NCBI GenBank assembly: GCA_017520425.1
Contig: JAFXFO010000031.1
Location: 62,001-126,000, forward strand
Reading direction: 5' to 3'
Length of the DNA: 64,000 nt
Origin: Lachnospiraceae bacterium
Lineage (GTDB): Bacteria > Bacillota > Clostridia > Lachnospirales > Lachnospiraceae
Below the pieces are notes generated by a model. That model was not told the origin of the DNA, searched no databases, and saw only the letters and a program-made list of their open reading frames with translations. Position 1 is the first letter of the stretch. Every line of letters starts with the position of its first letter. The position numbers and the translations under genes are program-made. Positions 9,921-17,764 of this stretch are shown piece by piece.

Positions 9921-9965
9921 TCACTTTCTCCCCATTTCCGTAAATGCTGTTTCACTGAAAGTCAT
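9921..9965 (-). CDS. Possible 14-codon leader reading frame before the Nudix gene
   Basis: ATG at 9965 is preceded by GGGGGGTAAACGT, a strong ribosome binding site at good spacing. The frame encodes MTFSETAFTEMGRK and ends at TGA (9923-9921), three bases before the Nudix ATG and in the same frame as it. It could couple translation of the Nudix gene, or be the remnant of a longer N-terminus interrupted by a stop. No family match is known to me. Confidence 0.35.
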   Translation of the reverse strand: MTFSETAFTEMGRK

Positions 9966-9977
9966 ACGTTTACCCCC

Positions 9978-11141
9978 CTATTTTGAACATATATACATAG
10001 GTGCTTTTATATCAATCTTTACATTCTTTTCTTTTAACAATCTGGCTTTCACATAAGCTAAAAATTCTGTTTTCTTTTTTTCCAGCATTTGTTTTAATCC
10101 CTTATCCGAATCACACAAATAGTCATATACAGCCTCTTCCTCATTTATTAGAAGGGGATTGGAAAACACTATATTTTTTACCTGTGTAAAGCATTCATTC
10201 ATTGAATCTTCCACTATTTTTTGGTGTTCTTCCTTTTGGGCATTTATCTCAGTATGGATTCTTTTATTAAAAAATTCCTCTACAATATCTTCTACATCAG
10301 CTTTATCAACGATAGAAGGTACTGTAGAAACCATGATACATCCGGGTTTTAAAGCCAACTGTAATCTCTTCATCAATCTGGTTTTATCATCTATATACCC
10401 CCAGAAATGATTTGTCAGTATTCTATCATACGTTTCCGCTTCATAATCAACTGCTTCTGCATCTGCATCCCAAAATGTAAAACGAACCCCTGGGGCCAAT
10501 CTATTACCATTTTCTTTTTCATAGTTTTTCAGATAATCACGCCCCTTGCTATCTTTATCAAGCATAACTATATTACATCCTGCAGGTATTTGTTCCCATG
10601 CGTGTAACCAAATGCTTCCATATCCCCCACCCACATCAAGAATCAGCATATTTTCACTCAAATTAAGATTATCAAATCTCCATTGATACCACTCTTCCTG
10701 CTTCGTACTATATCTTTCATAAAAACCATATCGTCGATGTGCAAAATCATTCTTGGTTATCAACTGCATAATTTGAGAAAACCGCTCTAAATCAAATGCC
10801 TTATCTGTACAGCTTTCTTTCGCTTGTTCCAATGCATAAATAATTCGCTCAATCCGTTCTTGCTCTCTTTGCATTAACTCTTTTTGTTTATCCAGCATTA
10901 ATCCCACATCAATAACTTCATCTTGACCGATTACTTTTGCTATCTCCTCAAGCGAAAATCCCACATATTTAAACATCAGAATCTGCTGTAATCTCAAAAT
11001 AGCTTCCTCATCATACAAACGATATGCTCCCTCGCTGTATCCGCAAGGAATTAATATACCCTTTTCATCATAAAATCGTATGGTTCTTGAAGATACGCCT
11101 GCGATTTTCGCCAGTTCACCTGCTGTATACAATTTTTTCAT
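9978..11141 (-). CDS. MerR-family regulator fused to a SAM-dependent methyltransferase domain
   Basis: 387 residues. Residues 1-70 are a MerR winged helix (YTAGELAKIAGVSSRTIRFYDEKGIL, then YRLYDEEAILRLQ), followed by the dimerisation helix (about 78-108, rich in Q, E, R). In place of a short effector pocket there is a class I methyltransferase fold: motif I LILDVGGGYGSIW at 166-178, an acidic residue after the second strand (VMLDKDSKG), and a later DRILTNHFWGY strand. This suggests a transcription factor whose effector domain binds SAM or methylates a substrate; that is inference. The promoter at 11178-11208 has MerR-type architecture, so self-regulation is likely. The Nudix gene follows. Confidence 0.85.
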   Translation of the reverse strand: MKKLYTAGELAKIAGVSSRTIRFYDEKGILIPCGYSEGAYRLYDEEAILRLQQILMFKYVGFSLEEIAKVIGQDEVIDVGLMLDKQKELMQREQERIERIIYALEQAKESCTDKAFDLERFSQIMQLITKNDFAHRRYGFYERYSTKQEEWYQWRFDNLNLSENMLILDVGGGYGSIWLHAWEQIPAGCNIVMLDKDSKGRDYLKNYEKENGNRLAPGVRFTFWDADAEAVDYEAETYDRILTNHFWGYIDDKTRLMKRLQLALKPGCIMVSTVPSIVDKADVEDIVEEFFNKRIHTEINAQKEEHQKIVEDSMNECFTQVKNIVFSNPLLINEEEAVYDYLCDSDKGLKQMLEKKKTEFLAYVKARLLKEKNVKIDIKAPMYICSK

Positions 11142-11177
11142 GATAATAGACCTAACCTTTATTAGTATTACAATCTC

Positions 11178-11208
11178 ATTATAAAGGTTTACGTTACGTA
11201 AATGTCAA
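11178..11208 (-). promoter_or_regulatory. MerR-type promoter with palindromic operator in a 19-bp spacer
   Basis: On the minus strand, -35 TTGACA (11208-11203) and -10 TATAAT (11183-11178) are both perfect consensus but are separated by 19 bases, the overlong spacer that MerR activators correct by twisting DNA. The spacer contains the palindrome TTTACGTTACGTAAA (11188-11202), seven-base arms around one central base. It drives the MerR-methyltransferase gene starting at 11141. The -35 box lies only 8 bases beyond the dprA stop. Confidence 0.88.
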
Positions 11209-11215
11209 TATTATT

Positions 11216-12424
11216 TCATATATTTGTGTCATAAAAGTAGTTACACTTACTTCTTTTGGAAAACCAGCTCGAACTATCCTGCTTTATCTTTCCCATGAGA
11301 CACAATCTCATAAGCAGTGCAGATATCTCTTCCTGCTTAACTTGTAATTTATATTTCTTAACTAATTTCTCAACAATCTCTTCGATGGACTGGGGATAAA
11401 AATCCAACACTTGATATATTCGTTCCGAAATGCTATCCTCTTCGCTACGATGTTCCGATATCGATAACATCATGTCCTCTTTCTCTGTAAGCTTCGTATC
11501 ATTTTTTTCCTCAATATTTAGCTGTTGCTTCCTTAAATTATCCATTTGAACCGGCAATAATGCACCTAAATCCATCATAAAATCTTCCGGAGACAAAAAA
11601 ACATGGGCCCCTTCCTTAATCATTTTATTGCAACCATCACTAAGACGATCCGTTATACGTCCCGGCACAGCATATATTTCTCTCCCCTGTTCGAGCGCCA
11701 TTTCCACAGTAATAGAAGTACCGCTACGCTGTCTGGCCTCTATAACCACTAATACATCTGCCAAACCACTTACAATCCGGTTTCTGGGTGGAAACAGCCT
11801 TGCATGCGGCGTGGTTCCCGGAGGATAAGTTGACAATATGCCCCCTTTCAACTGTAATTCCTCGTATAATAAACGATTACTTGCCGGATAACACACATCC
11901 ACCCCACATCCGAAAACGCCAAATGAAATACCACCGGCCTCTAAAGCGGCTGATTGACTGATTCCGTCAATCCCCTTCGCCATACCGCTTATGACCTGTA
12001 TGCCTTGCTGTCCCAGTGCCTTTCCAAGCTCAGATGCAATATACTCTCCGTAGGAAGAGCATTCCCTGGCTCCTATCACCGCTACCGCCGGCAATCTCTC
12101 CGCAGGAAGTTGACCTTTATAGTACAGTGCAAAAGGCGGATCCGGTATATGAATCAACTTCTTAGGATATTTCTCTTCATGAAAGCATATCATATGTATC
12201 TTCTTTGATTGTAACTCCTCAAATGCAGTATCTATTTCCACCTGCTCTTTAGCATCCATAAACAATTGCAGCTTTTTATCATTCAATATATATTTTAGAT
12301 GTCTTTCTGATGCCTGAAATATATTTTTAGCCTCCCCAAAAGCATCTATCAGATTCCGCTTTGCCACGGGTCCCAGTCCCTCCACCCGGTCCAACCAATA
12401 CAAATATTTATCCATTATTACCAT
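11216..12424 (-). CDS. dprA: DNA-processing protein DprA/Smf
   Basis: Protects incoming single-stranded DNA and loads RecA during transformation. 402 residues: N-terminal helix-hairpin-helix region (LDRVEGLGPVAKRNLIDAFG), then the DprA Rossmann fold with VIGARECSSYGE, SGMAKGIDGISQSAAL, GCGVDVCYPASNRLLYE, FPPRNRIVSGLADVLVVIEA and SGTSITVEMALEQGREIYAVPG, and a C-terminal winged helix (about 340-400). The start overlaps the comM-like gene by 17 bases; an ATG three codons later (12415) is also possible. Cotranscribed with the ComM-like gene. Confidence 0.95.
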   Translation of the reverse strand: MVIMDKYLYWLDRVEGLGPVAKRNLIDAFGEAKNIFQASERHLKYILNDKKLQLFMDAKEQVEIDTAFEELQSKKIHMICFHEEKYPKKLIHIPDPPFALYYKGQLPAERLPAVAVIGARECSSYGEYIASELGKALGQQGIQVISGMAKGIDGISQSAALEAGGISFGVFGCGVDVCYPASNRLLYEELQLKGGILSTYPPGTTPHARLFPPRNRIVSGLADVLVVIEARQRSGTSITVEMALEQGREIYAVPGRITDRLSDGCNKMIKEGAHVFLSPEDFMMDLGALLPVQMDNLRKQQLNIEEKNDTKLTEKEDMMLSISEHRSEEDSISERIYQVLDFYPQSIEEIVEKLVKKYKLQVKQEEISALLMRLCLMGKIKQDSSSWFSKRSKCNYFYDTNI

Positions 12425-13964
12425 GATTCCTTTCTGTCAAACGATACAATAACGCTTCACTGATATGTTTTTCATGAATCCGTTCACTGCCATCCAAATC
12501 CGCTATGGTTCTAGATACCTTTAATACTCTGTGATATGTTCTGGCACTCAGTTTCAAATTGGTATAAGCCAATTCCATTAGCTGCTTCTCTGCCTTGCCC
12601 AGATTACAAAACTCATCCATATCCGACGCTTTCATTTCAGAATTAAAGGTATAGTTCTTCTTACGAAATCTCTTTTCCTGAATACTTCTGGCCTGCTCCA
12701 CTCTTTTTCGGATGGTGGCTGTATTCTCTTCCTTTCCGTTTCCCTGAAGTTTCAAAAGATCTACTCTGGATGTTTCAACATACATATCAACACGGTCCAG
12801 TAAAGGTCCGGACAGACGGTTCCAGTATTGAATCATATCCTTTTCCGAACAAGTACAACGATTTTTATCCGGATAATATCCGCATTTACAGGGATTCATG
12901 GCACACACCAGCATAAAATTTGCGGGGTACTGAAAATTACCGTTTGCGCGTGCAATACTTACTTTATGATCTTCTAAAGGCTGCCTCAGGCACTCCAAAA
13001 TATGTCTGGGAAATTCTGTCAATTCATCTAAGAATAAGACTCCGCGATGTGATAAAGATATGGCTCCAGGGTGGATACGAACGCCACCGCCTACCAGAGC
13101 CGCATTTGATATGGTGTGATGTGGACTTTGAAAGGGTCTCTTTGTGATTAGCGGAACTTCTGCATCCAATAATCCCGCTACACTGTAAATAGATGATACT
13201 TCAAGGCATTCTCTGTCTGTCAGCTCCGGTAAAATTCCGGGAATCCTTTGGGCTATCATGCTTTTTCCGCCGCCGGGCGGGCCTGACATCAATAAATTAT
13301 GAAATCCGGCAGCAGCTATCTCTGCGGCACGCTTTGCCATTTCCTGTCCTCTTACTTCCGCAAAATCTGCATGTTCTGATTCACTCTGACTTCTACGAAT
13401 CTGATTCAATGTACATTGATAAGTCTCCAAAATACGTTCTTTTTCATCATCGCTTTCCTCCTGCAAAAACTGTACCAGCTGAACAATACTTTCCACGCCT
13501 TTTACCTTTATGCCTGGTATTACACTCCCTTCTATGGCATTCTCTTTAGGGACAATACAGCACTTAATCCCTTGCTCGGCAGCCACCCTTACAATAGGTA
13601 AAATACCATGTACCGGTTTAATCTCTCCATTTAATCCAAGCTCTCCCGTAAATAGGATACCATCCGTCGCTTTTTCGTCGAAATAGCCAAGACTTTGCAG
13701 CATCCCAACAGCAATTGGTACATCATATCCTGTACCATCCTTACGTATATGCGCCGGTGCCAGATTCACCGTAATCTTATTGGGAGGTAAATCAAAACCG
13801 GCATTTTTTAAGGCCACCTGTATCCTCTCTTTCGCCTCTCTCACTTCATTACTTAAGGAGCCAACCATACAAAAGCCCGGCAAACCATGGGATATATCCA
13901 CTTCTGCCCGTAACAAATAGGCCTCCATACCGTTGAGCCCTCCGGTCAATATCGAACTAAACAT
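12408..13964 (-). CDS. comM: YifB/ComM-family AAA+ ATPase (Mg-chelatase-like)
   Basis: Ring helicase-like AAA+ protein; ComM of Vibrio promotes branch migration of transforming DNA. 518 residues: N-terminal ChlI/Lon-protease-like fold (about 1-190), Walker A LMSGPPGGGKSM (near 220), Walker B GVLFLDELTEF, a zinc-binding CNPCKCGYYPDKNRCTC segment, sensor-1 and a C-terminal Mg-chelatase domain (ARTYHRVLKVSRTIADLDG). AAAGGAG precedes the ATG. Pairing with dprA supports a DNA-uptake or recombination role, though the pair is common in species not known to be competent. Confidence 0.93.
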   Translation of the reverse strand: MFSSILTGGLNGMEAYLLRAEVDISHGLPGFCMVGSLSNEVREAKERIQVALKNAGFDLPPNKITVNLAPAHIRKDGTGYDVPIAVGMLQSLGYFDEKATDGILFTGELGLNGEIKPVHGILPIVRVAAEQGIKCCIVPKENAIEGSVIPGIKVKGVESIVQLVQFLQEESDDEKERILETYQCTLNQIRRSQSESEHADFAEVRGQEMAKRAAEIAAAGFHNLLMSGPPGGGKSMIAQRIPGILPELTDRECLEVSSIYSVAGLLDAEVPLITKRPFQSPHHTISNAALVGGGVRIHPGAISLSHRGVLFLDELTEFPRHILECLRQPLEDHKVSIARANGNFQYPANFMLVCAMNPCKCGYYPDKNRCTCSEKDMIQYWNRLSGPLLDRVDMYVETSRVDLLKLQGNGKEENTATIRKRVEQARSIQEKRFRKKNYTFNSEMKASDMDEFCNLGKAEKQLMELAYTNLKLSARTYHRVLKVSRTIADLDGSERIHEKHISEALLYRLTERNHGNNG

Positions 13965-14058
13965 ACAAACTCCTTTCTTAAATTGAGTATTTTTGAATGG
14001 TAACAGAAACTGTCACTGAAAATCATGAAAATAGAATTACATGAACTTAGATATATTT

Positions 14059-14086
14059 ATGATAGCATATTAATACGAATTTGCAA
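14059..14086 (-). promoter_or_regulatory. Promoter for the comM-dprA pair
   Basis: Minus strand: -35 TTGCAA (14086-14081), 16-base spacer, extended -10 TGC-TATCAT (14064-14059). It reads toward the comM start at 13964, leaving a leader of about 85 bases that contains a small inverted repeat (GTAACAG / CTGTCAC, around 14000-14016 on the plus strand). Confidence 0.65.
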
Positions 14087-14096
14087 TAGCTATTTT

Positions 14097-14138
14097 GTTT
14101 TACACACAACAAAACGGTGCCCTTAAAGAGCACCGTTT
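14097..14138 (-). terminator. Rho-independent terminator after the lipoprotein gene
   Basis: AAACGGTGC (14112-14120) pairs with GCACCGTTT (14130-14138); a TTTTGTTGTGTG tract follows on the minus strand. It ends the transcript of the transporter cluster, eight bases after the stop codon at 14146. Confidence 0.85.
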
Positions 14139-14145
14139 CATTTCA

Positions 14146-16629
14146 TTATCTGTTTTCATCTACATAAATCTGTGCACGGCTTTGGATGATTTGCACCACA
14201 TCCTTCGCTGTTTTTTGTCCCTTAAAGAAGGCAGAAGCTTCTTCATTTACAATATTTGTGATATAAGGATTGTTATATACACCCTTTTCGATGGAATAGA
14301 TAAAATTGCAAATATCATCCACTTCCTTCTGTGTAAACGGATCTAATATAATCTCCTCTTCACTTCCCCAGTAGGAATATTCATATTCCTGCTTTTCACC
14401 GGTCACTTCATCGATCCAGTATGGTTTCTTAGTCGACAAATTGGCCTTCTCAATAAATGCTGATTTCAATACCGGCAAACCGTAATAATCATCATTTGTC
14501 TGATATTCCTCTGTCAGATACTGTCTTACAAACTGCCATGCGCCTTCCTGATTCTCTGATTTTGCAGAGATGGCAAATACGGATGAAACAGGCATAATCA
14601 CAGAACTATTACCACTTACTCCCGGGAATCCCACAAATACGGGGTCATCTCCAAGTCTTCCTTTAAACTGTGAAACTAAATCCTTAAAATCATAGATATT
14701 GCATGACATCATTACCGCTTTTTTGTTGCGGAACATGTTCTCTACTTCCACCCAGTCATAATTATTCCAGTATTCATCATCATAATTGATTTCTTCCGGC
14801 AAAGTTTTCACAAACTCTAATATCTCGATAAATTCAGGAGAATCAAAATTACACTTACCGGTATTCACATCCACGAAATCATCACCGCAGAACTGCATTA
14901 TGTAATACAGCATGATTTCTCGGGTATAATCTCCGTCATAAGCTTTCACATCGCTTGGTAATGTCTTTAAGAAGGCCTGCATCTCAGACATCGTCCATCC
15001 GCCGTTTCTGTCTCCCACCATATCCTTTCTCGCTACCATGGTACTAACAGCAAAAAAGGGAATTAAAGTATACTGTTTGTCATTAACATACATTGCCTTA
15101 AATACATTATCCAAATACTCCTGCTTAGATAATTCTTCATCCTTGGCAATTAATTCACCGATATCTGCCAATAATCCCTTATTTGCCCATGAACTGATAT
15201 CCATACTTGATGAGAATGCCATAATGTCCGGAATCTTACCACTGATAATATCATTATTCATCTTGGTATATCCGCCGGATACATCTTCTTCTTTGGTATA
15301 GTCATTATAAATACTGTAATCCATTATGGTAATACGGTACTGATTATTGGTTTTATTAAAGTTAATAACGTCTCTTTTGACTTCTGAATCCATATAATCA
15401 CAAGCCAATGAGATTGTGATTTTGTCCGGAATATCTTCCGGTGCAACATAAACAAATTTGGATAGACTCATCTTATAATCTGCCATATCATTGTATGTTG
15501 CAATAAATTCCTTATCATTAATAAAGGTCACATTATTCAAGGTATAAACCGCCAAATCCGAATTTACGAAATCCAGGAATTTCACCGGTTCCGCATCTCC
15601 AGGCTTATATTTGTACATACCGGTTTGATCACTTGCCAATATATATGAATCAGAAGCACCGCTTATATTATATTTCATAGGGTCAATAGGCAATTCCTGC
15701 TTTTCGCCGGATTCACCGGTTTGTAAATCAAGGGTTCTTATAAATGTTTTAGTATACTCATTGTTATACATAACCTGCTGGATTTTTCCTGCATTATCCA
15801 AGTAAACAAATGCAATATAACCCTCATCCGGATTACCCAACTCCATATCACTGATTTTCTTGCCGTTTTCATCCAGTTTAATAAGCTTGGTCTCTGTCAT
15901 AAGCAACACTTCGTTGTTGCTTAATATTGCATCACGAAGATAAAGGTATTCAAATTCTTCCGTTTCCAAAGGCATGGTCCACAGGAATTCACCGTTTGCA
16001 TCCCACTTCATCACATTATATGTGGTTTGCCCATCCATCATTTCCGGGTTCTCGGTTTCAACCTGATTCCACATTTCCTGCATGGCAATAACGGAACCAT
16101 CCTCAAGAATATTCCAACTGCTTATCCAGCCGTTTTCATTATATTCCGTCTTCAATTCTTTCAGCTGTACATTGGTACCATCCAGATTTGCGGTAATCAA
16201 CCCATAGGAAGGTCCGTAATATTCGTAATCCACCGGTTCCATGACACCATCTATTGCCATATCAGAGTCAATCGCAATATCCACGGTGGATACAGCTACT
16301 TTTGCAGAAGAGGTCTCCGGAAGAATTTCTACAGAACCATCTTCTGCGGGAGTTTGACCATCCTTATTAAATAAACTACCGTTCCAGTCCTCTACGATGA
16401 CGATAAGCTTATTATCAATCACTTTCATATCATAGAAGCCAATCGTATCCAGATTGATTCCCAAATCCAGCTTCTGTGAATGGAACACATTCTGTTTTGC
16501 CAGCGAAGGATCTGTTGATTTTAATTCCCCCTTAGTCTCTTCCGTGCCCTCCTTCTTTCCACAGGCACATAGTCCGCATAGCATGGTTAATACAACTATC
16601 AGACTTAATACTTTTTTCATTCTTTTCAT
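14146..16629 (-). CDS. Lipoprotein: apparent beta-propeller fused to an ABC solute-binding domain (copy 1)
   Basis: 827 residues, about twice the size of a normal family 1 solute-binding protein. A lipobox LCAC puts the lipid on Cys23. Residues about 45-395 show repeated strand-rich units with D-x-x-G turns (LDENGKKISDMELGNP, NLDGTNVQL, WDANGEFLW), read here as a beta-propeller. From about 400 the protein becomes a sugar-type solute-binding domain (KITISLACDYMDSEV; MSEMQAFLKTLP; ENQEGAWQFVRQYL). Its ending, FFKGQKTAKDVVQIIQSRAQIY, matches the partner lipoprotein at 21369-23693. Last gene of the cluster, before a terminator. The ligand is unknown. Confidence 0.82.
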   Translation of the reverse strand: MKRMKKVLSLIVVLTMLCGLCACGKKEGTEETKGELKSTDPSLAKQNVFHSQKLDLGINLDTIGFYDMKVIDNKLIVIVEDWNGSLFNKDGQTPAEDGSVEILPETSSAKVAVSTVDIAIDSDMAIDGVMEPVDYEYYGPSYGLITANLDGTNVQLKELKTEYNENGWISSWNILEDGSVIAMQEMWNQVETENPEMMDGQTTYNVMKWDANGEFLWTMPLETEEFEYLYLRDAILSNNEVLLMTETKLIKLDENGKKISDMELGNPDEGYIAFVYLDNAGKIQQVMYNNEYTKTFIRTLDLQTGESGEKQELPIDPMKYNISGASDSYILASDQTGMYKYKPGDAEPVKFLDFVNSDLAVYTLNNVTFINDKEFIATYNDMADYKMSLSKFVYVAPEDIPDKITISLACDYMDSEVKRDVINFNKTNNQYRITIMDYSIYNDYTKEEDVSGGYTKMNNDIISGKIPDIMAFSSSMDISSWANKGLLADIGELIAKDEELSKQEYLDNVFKAMYVNDKQYTLIPFFAVSTMVARKDMVGDRNGGWTMSEMQAFLKTLPSDVKAYDGDYTREIMLYYIMQFCGDDFVDVNTGKCNFDSPEFIEILEFVKTLPEEINYDDEYWNNYDWVEVENMFRNKKAVMMSCNIYDFKDLVSQFKGRLGDDPVFVGFPGVSGNSSVIMPVSSVFAISAKSENQEGAWQFVRQYLTEEYQTNDDYYGLPVLKSAFIEKANLSTKKPYWIDEVTGEKQEYEYSYWGSEEEIILDPFTQKEVDDICNFIYSIEKGVYNNPYITNIVNEEASAFFKGQKTAKDVVQIIQSRAQIYVDENR

Positions 16630-16657
16630 AATACTCCTCCCTCACAGTAATATATAC

Positions 16658-17749
16658 TTACTGCTTTTTTTGTTTCTCATATTTCTTTCTTTGACGTGCT
16701 TTGGACAGATGCATTGTAATGTCATCATATGCTTTTTTACACATGCCTTTCACGGTCCATTTCTTATGTTTCCAATACCGCAGCAATTCAACAAACACTA
16801 TCATAACAATAATTGCCACAAATAGCAAGCGTATCATCAGCATATACGCTAACTTGTCATCCATAGCCCGTGCCACATTCTCCCAGTACGGATAGATAAT
16901 GGCTTTGCCGTTCATTGACCTGGTGGATAATTTCCCGATATGCTTAAACTGGTTCAGAAAATCATATCTGGCACTGTTTTCCACTAACTCCATCTCTTCT
17001 GCCGATATGCCTATACTTTTCTCTACATAATCCTTTGCATATCCCTTTACCGGATTGGGCATCAAGATTTCAAAATGATTGATTCCGTTATTACTTCCAT
17101 ACTTTTTCAGTGTATCATAGGAGACATATATCATGGCACCATCCAAGCCTGCCGCCTTGTACCAGCCACTGTCTTCATGCTCCACCACACCTGTTACCAC
17201 ATGTGCCACATCCGCAATATACACAATCTGCCCGGCCACATCATTGGAACCAAAAAGCTTCCATGCCGCTTCCCTGTCCAATACACAATAATCCCGCATC
17301 ACATCATTGCCCGAAAAATAGGAACCGCTCAACAGGGGTAACGGGTGAAACAGGAAGAAATCTCCTCCGATTCCGATGCAGTCTGTTGAAATATTACTGA
17401 TATTACTCTTAACCGTAATTTTCCCTGAGGCACTATAGGCATCTGCCCATAGTCTTGCATCTTCATTTTCAGATTCCGATACAATGGATGCCTGCTCCAG
17501 TGCCGTGTCCAAATTATGTTCAAACTCCTCAATAGAGTCCGGCGTCACCTGCGTATTCACAGAAAAGAAGCAACTGATTTGTGCAATGGCACCGCCTTCC
17601 TTCCATCTGGAAGCTGCATGCTGCGGTATCAGTGTATCCTTATAGTGGTTGGCTGCAAGAGTCAATACCCAGACTATCAACAAGGCAATCAGGCATATTG
17701 GAAGAAGTATCCACATCCGAAAGGGGATCCTTTTCTTCAACTTACTCAT
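16658..17749 (-). CDS. MacB periplasmic-core-like membrane protein with reduced transmembrane part
   Basis: 363 residues: one N-terminal transmembrane helix (about 12-34), an extracytoplasmic domain (about 35-295) that resembles the MacB_PCD sensor domain between TM1 and TM2 of MacB/FtsX permeases (LLSGSYFSGNDVMRDYCVLDREAAWKLFG, then AGQIVYIADVAHVVTGVV), one C-terminal helix (about 308-328) and a basic tail. The usual remaining two helices of a type VII permease are missing, and there is no ATPase next to it. It starts 15 bases after the HlyD-like gene, a pairing like MacA-MacB. Family assignment comes from visible motif order only and is moderately sure. Confidence 0.6.
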   Translation of the reverse strand: MSKLKKRIPFRMWILLPICLIALLIVWVLTLAANHYKDTLIPQHAASRWKEGGAIAQISCFFSVNTQVTPDSIEEFEHNLDTALEQASIVSESENEDARLWADAYSASGKITVKSNISNISTDCIGIGGDFFLFHPLPLLSGSYFSGNDVMRDYCVLDREAAWKLFGSNDVAGQIVYIADVAHVVTGVVEHEDSGWYKAAGLDGAMIYVSYDTLKKYGSNNGINHFEILMPNPVKGYAKDYVEKSIGISAEEMELVENSARYDFLNQFKHIGKLSTRSMNGKAIIYPYWENVARAMDDKLAYMLMIRLLFVAIIVMIVFVELLRYWKHKKWTVKGMCKKAYDDITMHLSKARQRKKYEKQKKQ

Positions 17750-17764
17750 AGCTTCTCTCCTTGC

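Noticed and set aside
14095-14346. Plus-strand open frame overlapping the terminator and lipoprotein gene
   Set aside because: It is antisense to the lipoprotein reading frame and spans a terminator; no sign of a gene.
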